DNA from: Pseudocercospora fijiensis CIRAD86 | Lineage: Eukaryota > Ascomycota > Dothideomycetes > Mycosphaerellales > Mycosphaerellaceae | Assembly (NCBI RefSeq): GCF_000340215.1 | Contig: NW_006921533.1 | Location: 7,152,367 to 7,216,366, forward strand | Direction: 5' to 3' | DNA: 64,000 nt | Shown: piece after piece, positions 56,401 to 64,000 of the stretch | How positions within the stretch are numbered: position 1 is the stretch's first letter | How the letters are laid out: each line of letters begins with the position of its first letter | Program-made: the position numbers and the translations under genes | The notes under the pieces: generated by a model | Databases searched by the model: none | Seen by the model: only the letters and a program-made list of their open reading frames with translations | What the model was told of the DNA's origin: nothing

Positions 56401-57540
56401 ATTTCTTAGCGCTCTCTAATTAGTTATTTTTGGTTACGTATCGGCCTAAGGGATTAGTTAACTTTAGCTTTAGCAATATAATACGTCCTACTATATAGTA
56501 TATCTCTTTAAATATCTCTTATAGTCTACATACAGCTAGCCGCCGAGCCTACCAAGTATTAGTTAGTATATATCCTATAGAGTAAAAAGCTAAGCGTAGC
56601 GCAAGGGGAGCCTATACTAGTAGGGATTTCCTCTATAGGTAGTCTAATAGAAAACTAGTAGTATTAGAAAGATAGTAGTATTATTTATAAGTCTATACTC
56701 TAAATATAAAGTAATATCTCTATTACGGTTTCCTATAGTCCTTTGCCTCTAGTTCTAAAATAGCGGGCTAATACGTAGTAAAGAAACGCGAAATATAACG
56801 TATAGGTTCCGCTTTCTTCTACTTTAAACCCCTACTTCGCTATTTCTATAATAACTAAGACCTATTATAGCTAGCCTCGATTAGTATAATAATAGCGACT
56901 CTTACTCTAGAAGGAGGTAGTAAATTCCTACTAGGCGGTCTATCTAAGAATAAGGTTCCTACCGATAAGCCCGACTTACTACTAGTGCCTCTTAGTACTT
57001 AGAAGTATAGTACTTATAAGATAATAAAGGAGAATAGGGAATTCTTTACTAGTAAATACTAGGATAGTAAGCCGGTCTTACGTAGGACTTATAATAAATA
57101 CTAGAAGGGCGATTCTAGAGGCGGCGGCGCTTATAAAGATACTAGTCGCCTATCTCGAGTTAGCGATATTAGCGAAGGATATAGCCGTAGAGGCACTCGT
57201 ACCGGAGAAGATCGTAAAGAAGTTATTATCCGCTAGCGTAGTAACTATATAGTACGTATAAATCGCTATACTACTAGTAAAATTTAAGCGCTACCTAGAG
57301 GAGTATTAGCCCTATCTACGCTAGAAAAGCCGACTCGTCGACTACGGAAAGCAAATGCTACTACGACTCGAGTATAGAAACTAAAGGAGCTCTAGTAGAG
57401 GAATTAGGGTACTAGCCCTCCGGATAACGATATCCCTCTAATATTGCCTTACTTTAACTACGATAACTACTAGTATAATCGAGTAAACAAGTAAAAGCGT
57501 ATTAAGGAGGATAATAATATTTATATCTAGTATAATAATT
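56401..57540. other. Unidentified RIP-mutated sequence
   Basis: Strong RIP composition. The plus strand near 57.0-57.4 kb reads coherently (KGDSRGGGAYKDTSRLSRVS, SRRGTRTGEDRKEVIIR), suggesting a decayed gene rich in charged residues, but no domain is recognised. Ends abruptly at the LTR of Gypsy D. Confidence 0.4.
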
Positions 57541-57737
57541 ATAAGAAGGGTTATATTAGCAGGTAGATAGGGTAGTAGTAGGTTAGTATAGTATTCGATA
57601 GAGCTCTAGGAGGAGAAGGAGGAAGGTAGGCTAGTTAGCCTAACGCTAAGCGCTAAGCCCTGCCTAAGGCACTAAGACCCTAGCTTTACTCGGTCTAGTT
57701 ATATACTAATTACGTATAGCCTCTTTAGCCCTAATAT
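57541..57737 (-). repeat. Gypsy D 3' LTR (197 bp)
   Basis: Starts ATAAGAAGGGTTATATTAGC and ends CCCTAATAT, followed by the polypurine-tract complement acgcttccctttc. Confidence 0.85.
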
Positions 57738-58984
57738 ACGCTTCCCTTTCAAAGGCCGCGCCCTCGTAGCCTATCTATATTCTAATCTCGACCTCTATTG
57801 CTACTAACTTAGTAAGTCTAATAAACTACTTAGCCCGCGCTAAATTAAACACTTAACTACCCAATTATATAACCACGTTAAACCTTACCCTCTAACACAA
57901 TGTCTAACTCCAACTGCGCTATCCTTATGTGTAATAAAGTAAAGCGATATATATCTATAAGAATTAAGGGCTATCGACTAATTATAATACGAGCGCGTCT
58001 TCCCTACTATAACAGGTAGGCGTACGAGGTATTGCAGCACTGCCTCCGTTCTAAGTAATATCGTACCGAGTTCTTTGCGTCTACTCTAAAAGACCTAGAA
58101 ATGTCCGCTCTAAGGGATTGTTTTTATTATTACGAGGGCTATTATTGTTCGTAGTTTCGCTAGCTCTAATCGGTTAGGTTTAGCAGCCTTTAATTATTAA
58201 TTAATCTTATCTTTTTAAAAACGCAGTTCGTCTAGTTTCTATAGATAAAGGCTATTATAAGTGTAATAGTTAAGGTTCGCCTCGCTTAAAGGGTCGGAAA
58301 GATCGAGGAGTAACTTATTATCCGCAAGATCGACCCTAGCTAGCTTAGCTCTATATTTTTGCCCTTAGTTAGCCTATTAATCGCTTAACCCTTTAAGCCT
58401 TAGTCTTTAGACTTAGTTAAAGTTTTAATTAAACCCTTAATAGGTTCAATCTTTTAACTTAGTTAGTATAGTACTTTGGGCTCGTATTATAGGTAAGGTT
58501 GTATCTATAGGCGTAGTAGTAGTAGCAAGTAATGTTAATAATAGCGGCGCTAGCCGCCTTAGCGCTAACTTTATATTACTTCTAAGTTCCTTCTTCGACT
58601 AGTAACGCTTTAACTAGCAACACACTCCGTAATACTATTACTAATATAGCCGCGCTGTCTCCCTAGCCGTCGCTAGCTCGTAGCGCGACGCTATTGTTAT
58701 TATTATTATTATTATCCGCGCGCGCGCTATCCCCGCCGACCGCCTAAGCCTTAGGGCCTCGATAGAATAAAGGAATAAAAGGGGGACCCGAATACTAAGG
58801 GAAGGGCCTTATTGCGTTAGCAGAGAGGTAAAATCCTTAAAAGAGTAGGCGATTAGTTAACGCGTTATAGCGCGCTTGTTAACGCTCGGTGCGCGTTTAC
58901 TATAGTAGTATAGTCTTATTGTCCTAGTTTGCCGGCCTCTAATTAGTTAGCTAATAGTACCCCGGGGGTAGTATTATTCCTAGG

Positions 58985-61900
58985 CGACATTATAGGCCCT
59001 TAGCCTTCTTCTTATTCTTTATACTAGTCTAATACTTATCTAACAACTTAGTTATATCCTCGAAGGAACCTTTAGCTTCCTACGAGTCCTATTTAGGTAA
59101 ATAGCCTTGCTATCTTAATAGGTATTCCTTCTTGCCTTGCCTAGTCTAGTGCTTTAGGATGCGTTCTATAGACTATAGCTCTTTACTATCGGCTAAGACT
59201 TCTTCTAACTTAGTAGGCGCTTTATCGCCTTCGCGTTAATAGTATAGTTTAAGAAGGGATATATAGAAGGTATTATAGATAGTATAATAGGGTAGAAGCT
59301 ATAACTAATAGGCCTAGGTGCCTCTAGGTTCTCGGATACAGAAGGGGCTAATATACCTTAGTACGAGCTTAGGCCTTGTTTTGCTATCGGGCGAGGGGTG
59401 TTTGCGGATACGTAGGTTCTTCGTACTAAGCATAACTATATCGCCCTTCCGGAAGGTTATTAGAAGGTAGTGTTTATTATAGTAGGCCTTCTAATAGGCC
59501 TAGGCCTTTGCTAGTTTGTTAGCTATCTTAGCGTGAATTTCTCGCATCTTTTAAACTCTCTTAATAGCCGCTAGTGTCTTAGGTTAACCCGCTTCCCTTT
59601 CCTTACGCTCGGCCTCGAGCGATAGGGGGTCTTATAGCAATATAGGGTTGCTGCCTATTATAGCGAAATAAGGGGAGACCTTAGTAGATAAGTAGACACT
59701 ATTATTATATACGAATTTAGCTAGTTATAGGAGGTTAACCTAGTCGTTAGGGTTCTTATTAATATAGCTACGTAGGTATTGCTATAGGGTAGCATTTTGC
59801 CTCTCGGTTTAGCTATCTGTTTATAGATAGAATACTATAGACAGGCGATGCTTAAGTCTTAGCTATAGGCATATCTTACTCTAATAATAAGATGTAAATG
59901 TCGAGCCCCGGTTAGAGACTATCCCCTTAGGGGTTCCCTAATAGCTATAGAAGATATTGTTCTATAGTGCTTTAGCTATATTAATAGTAGTCTAATCCTT
60001 CCGAGTAGGGATATAACAAGCGCCCTTAGTAAATCGGTCTACTACGATAAGGATAGCGTCGAAGATGTCCTTGCTACCCCTACGCTTAGTAGGCGGAAGG
60101 CCTGTATATAATAAAGTCTATTATTAGCTCTATAAATAGTTTCTTTAGAACAGGAAGTAAAGACAACTCGCCGAATAGTAAGTGCTTTAGTGCTTTAACT
60201 CGTTAATATACGGCATACGTATTTACGTAGTCCTTTATATCCCGCTTACTATATAGCTAGTAGTATATACGCGATAGTAGCTCGTGCGACCTCTCTATAC
60301 TATAGTAACCGGCAAGCTTACTATTATAGTATCGCTTAAGAAGCTCTTATCGGATCGAATGCTTAGTAGGGACATACAATCTACCCTTATAGCGCAAATA
60401 GCTATCGGCATTAATCGACTAATTCTTGCTAGATCTAGTCTTACGGCTACTTCTAAGCTAATCTATACGAGCAGTAGTAAAAGCGTCCCTTTGCTAAGCA
60501 CGTAATAGCTTATCTATAAACGCTCGTCTATCCCCTTCTATAAGTTCGCTTAATAGCACCCTCGCTATCTTGCGTAGTACGCACTATATGCATCTAGTAG
60601 CACTAGCAGCCGGATTAACTATAGCAGTGCTATCGCTATTACTATATATAGCGATGTCGACTAGGGAGTTATTATAACTCTTTCTATTAGTATTATTAGC
60701 CCTCGCCTTAATACGTACTATTAATACTGTAAGAGTATTAATATACTTTAAGCCGTCGCGGAGTCCGGTAAGCTACTTATCCTACGCTTGCTTATTAACA
60801 ATATAGGCTATAGCAATCTTATACTATAGGGTTAGAAATAATAAATTAATGTACTAAGTCTCGCTGTCGTAATTAGATCGCCTCGATAGGCTATCGGCAG
60901 GGTTGCTTACGCCTAGCTAGTATAGTATATTAAAATCGAACCTAGCGAGGTAGACGGCCTATCTAGCCTATCGACCTATAACCCTAGTAACCTTCGTAAT
61001 TCTACGGAGGTTATTATAGTCCGTATAGACCTAAATAGTATACTATATACTATCGAGATAGTAGCGCTAGTGCTTAAAGGCTTCTACGATTGCTAAGAGC
61101 TCTTGCTCGTAGGTCTCGTATCGACGTTCTATATCGATTATCTTCTATAAAAAGAAGGCAATTAGGTGCTAGTAATTGTTATTAGCCTGTTGTAATATAA
61201 TGGCTAATACAGCGAACTGTAAAGCGTTAGTCTTAATACGGATCTGCCTGCTTAGTACGAAATAGTACAATAAGGGGACTTTAGTAAAGCGTTGCTTCAA
61301 ACTATTAAAAGCGGCTTATACTTTATTAGTCTATTTGAACTCCCTAGTTAAGTTAGCCTTAGTTTTAGTAAGCTTAGTTAGGGGCATTACATACCGTAAA
61401 TAGCCTTCGATAAATCGATAGTAGAAGTTAGCAAAGCCTAGGAATAATTGAAGCTCCTTAATACTAGTAGGCGTTAGCTACTTAGTAATAGTCTTAATCC
61501 GATCGGGATTAGCCTTAATACCCTTAGTTAATACGAGGAAGCCGAGGAAGGATACCTCCTTAGTAGTAAAGGTGTATTTAGAAGGTTTGCAATATAGTCT
61601 ATAGGCCCGCAGGCGGTTAAGTACCTTACGGACTATAGCCTAGTACTCCGCAATGTTAGGTAAGTGTATATAAACTAGGATATCGTCTAGGTAAACTATA
61701 CAGAGGTAGTCTAATAGGCCTAATAGGGCCCGATTAATATAGGACTAGAATATAGTAGGGGCATTAGCTAGCCTAAATAGTATAACTAAGTACTCGAAAT
61801 AGCTATAGCGAGTGCGGAAGGCTCTTTTCTATTTATCGCCCTTACGAATGCGGATACGATAGTACGCATCCTTAATATCTAATATAGTATAGAAATAGGC

Positions 61901-63552
61901 GCTAGATAGGCGATCGAGGGTCTTATTAATAAGCGGAAGTAGACAGCGGTCCTTAATAGTAATAGCATTAAGCCCTCGGTAATTAATATATAAACGTAGG
62001 CTACTATCCTTCTTAGGGACAAATAGGATTAGTATACTAGTAGGGCTATTGCTATACTGAATTCGACTATTAGCTAGGTTCTTATCTAAGTACTTACGTA
62101 GTATAGCAAGCTCGCGTTTACTAAGGTTATAGAGGGGCCTAAAGGGGACCTCTTTGCCCTCTATAATATTAATCTTATAATCTGTCTCTTTAAATATAGG
62201 CAATGTCGATGCTAGGTAGTGTTTAAATATATTAATATAGGTCTCTCGAATAGGCTATAGTATACGAGCAAGCTAATTAGAGTCTATACTATCGGGGGGT
62301 ATAGGTTTATCGTTATTACCTAATAGGCCGACTATTAGATTAGCTAAGGCGGAGGCTAGTATTAGGTTGCTAATAAACAGGACTCGGATATCGTTAGGGC
62401 ACTCGCTAATATTAATATACTTAATGTCTTCTTTCCTAGCGATTCTAAATCGCTACTATTAAAGGCCTAAGTCTATAGTAACAGCGTAGTGCTTAAGAAT
62501 AGGGTTACTAATAATAATATCAGATAGAAGGTTGTCTATGTCTACTACGTAGGCAGTAAAATCTAACAAGCGCTCGTTGCCGAGGTCGTCTCTTAGGACT
62601 ATAGGAATATAGTAGGCCCTATAGGTCAAGTGCCGAGCGTTATTAAACTAAGCAAGGGTTGGCAGGTTAGCTCTATTCAATCGTCGAAGGTCTAGTTACT
62701 TAGCTAGGCGATAGCTAATAAAGGCACTAACTGAATTTCCTAGATCTAGCGTAACCTTAGTCTTATAGTTAGTTCTATACGTATCCTATATAAGACAGGT
62801 ACGTATAATAGCTAGTATAATATCGATAGTCTTACGCCGTATAAGGCTAATAGTTAGTGCGGCGCTTATTCTTTTTTCGAAGGTTAGCCTATAGGGGTAG
62901 CGTTAGCTGCTAAGAGGTGCTTTCGGTACTTAGCGGTAGTACGGTCGATTCGGGCCTAGTCCTTAGGTTTATCGCATTAGCCTAGTAGATAGCTAGTACT
63001 ATTATAGTTAAAGCACTTTAATCCGGTTAGGGGATTGCTATAGCCGCTATTACTGCTATTGTTAGTTAAGCGATTAGTATTATAGGGATACGAGCCCCTT
63101 CTACGGCCCCTATCGCGGCCTTCTCTATATAGTCGCCGGCTACGGCCTCTTCTACGGTTATTGTTACTATTCCTATTATTAGCACTATTGTTTTAGTAGG
63201 AACCTTAGTTTCCCCCGCGGCTACGGTTGCTACGGTTAGTACTAGCTAGTCGGATCCTCGATTCTAGTCGTTACTAGAGCTAAACAGCTCGTTTAGCTGT
63301 TTCTACTTCGACTATAAAGTAGATACGTATTAGATTAGCCTGTTCGAACACACGACGGCGGTCTAATTTAAGGATAAGCTCCTACCTAAGTTTTAGGCGT
63401 ATCTTAGAGATCTATATAGAATTAGTTTTAGCTAGAAGGTTATCTTCGAGGGTCTTTAAATAGGCCTTAAATAAGCGAGCCGATTAATTAGTCTTCTATT
63501 TAGCTCGAAGGTATTAGTCCTAAGCATATTATTGCCTTAGTATAGGGTTTCT
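58985..63552 (-). pseudogene. Gypsy D gag-pol pseudogene
   Basis: Chromodomain near 59.2-58.99 kb, integrase about 60.5-59.6 kb, RNase H about 61.35-61.0 kb, RT about 62.2-61.55 kb, protease and gag up to 63.55 kb with a CCHC region near 63.0 kb. The RT segment 62,203-61,829 remains open for 124 codons (FKETDYKINIIEGKEVPF, LRLYINYRGLN, FYTILDIKDAYYRIRI); the Asp of the usual DYR is Asn. The rest is broken by RIP stops. Confidence 0.78.
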
Positions 63553-64000
63553 AACGTTACGAAAACTTTTGTTCTAATCGCGTCGATCCTATCGATCCTA
63601 TCGATCCTAAGCGATCCTAAGCGATCCTAAGCGATCCTAAGCGACCGAGTCGCGACCCGACTCGCGCCCGGATCGCTTAGGATCGATAGGATCGACGCGA
63701 TCGACGCGATCGACGCGATCGAGAGGATCGATAGGGTAAATTTTTGTATATATAGGATCGCTCTAGGTCGCTCGTAGTCGCAGTCGTTAGTAGTGTTTAT
63801 ACTATTCGTATAGTGCTATATTAATACTTATCGACTCGTCGACTCGGTCGTATTAGTCGACTCGGTCTAAACTAGAATATACTAGTAGTACTACAGTTTC
63901 AAGTGTATTACTATTACATTAACCGTCGTTACTATATATCGCTGTATCCTGTCTTACACGTTCTCTATAAACTATAAAATCATTCTTCGCCGCCTTAGTG
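63553..64000. mobile_element. Edge of another element, repeat-rich terminus, truncated by the window
   Basis: Starts where Gypsy D is cut, after ttcta, with acgttacgaaaacttttg. Then follow tandem gatcctatc/gatcctaagc units (63,592-63,641), a CG-rich centre, and inverted counterparts (ggatcgcttaggatcgatag) followed by gatcgacgc units to about 63,735. A TA at the insertion point would fit a Tc1/mariner-type transposon, but no transposase is visible in the remaining 250 bp, so the class is open. Confidence 0.45.

Larger units (their letters stand above)
57541..63552 (-). mobile_element. Gypsy D: chromodomain LTR retrotransposon, interrupted at 63,552
   Basis: Minus-strand element with its 3' LTR at 57,541-57,737, 3' UTR to about 58,985, pol to about 62,870 and part of gag to 63,552, where the alignment with Gypsy B (near 34,497) stops and a different element begins. 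The 5' LTR is not in the window. It is closer to Gypsy B than to C in the untranslated part. Confidence 0.82.

Overview
The window looks like nuclear DNA of a filamentous ascomycete (Pezizomycotina). The genes carry short introns (41-84 nt) with GTRNGY donors, the proteins are typical fungal ones (Ipi3, CE1 esterase, TauD dioxygenase, APC permease, sterol-desaturase family), and the repeats have the signature of repeat-induced point mutation (RIP): CpA and TpG are strongly depleted, TpA is raised and CpG is kept. The species cannot be named from this sequence. I saw no tRNA, rRNA or CRISPR.

Layout. (1) 1-9,240 is a gene island with five genes: a secreted CE1/PHB-depolymerase-type esterase (+), a secreted SGNH/GDSL esterase (-), Ipi3 (+), a secreted Thr/Ser-rich protein (-) and a four-exon TauD/TfdA dioxygenase (-). 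(2) 9,247-12,729 is a complete but RIP-inactivated Mutator-like element (MULE1) with 43-bp TIRs and a perfect 9-bp target duplication. (3) 12,739-15,653 holds a five-exon APC-family permease. MULE1 now separates it from the TauD gene, with which it originally shared a divergent intergenic region of about 1.2 kb. (4) About 15.9-25.66 kb is RIP-mutated: an unidentified decayed gene with a 15-bp minisatellite, retroelement fragments, a truncated Gypsy element (A), and a block with an intron-containing histone H3-like pseudogene beside two unrecognised decayed genes. (5) 25,670-54,478 is a second MULE (MULE2) split by about 25 kb of nested insertions. (6) 54,479-56,300 holds a sterol-desaturase/fatty-acid-hydroxylase-family gene. 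(7) 56.4-64.0 kb is RIP-mutated again: unidentified DNA, Gypsy D, and the edge of another element with a striking repeat-rich end.

The nested structure can be solved from junctions. Gypsy B (minus strand, chromodomain family, 197-bp LTRs) inserted into MULE2; its 5-bp duplication is ctcac/cttac. A Helitron-type element of about 11 kb inserted into Gypsy B. Gypsy C (plus strand, 7.0 kb) inserted head-to-head into the 5' LTR of Gypsy B, with duplication gttat/attat, making two large palindromes. The duplications of MULE2 and Gypsy B each differ by one CA-to-TA change, as expected if RIP acted after insertion.

All mobile-element reading frames are full of TAA/TAG codons where Gln or Trp would be expected, so none looks functional. 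The host genes are free of this damage. RIP fades within roughly 100-150 bp where repeats meet unique DNA.
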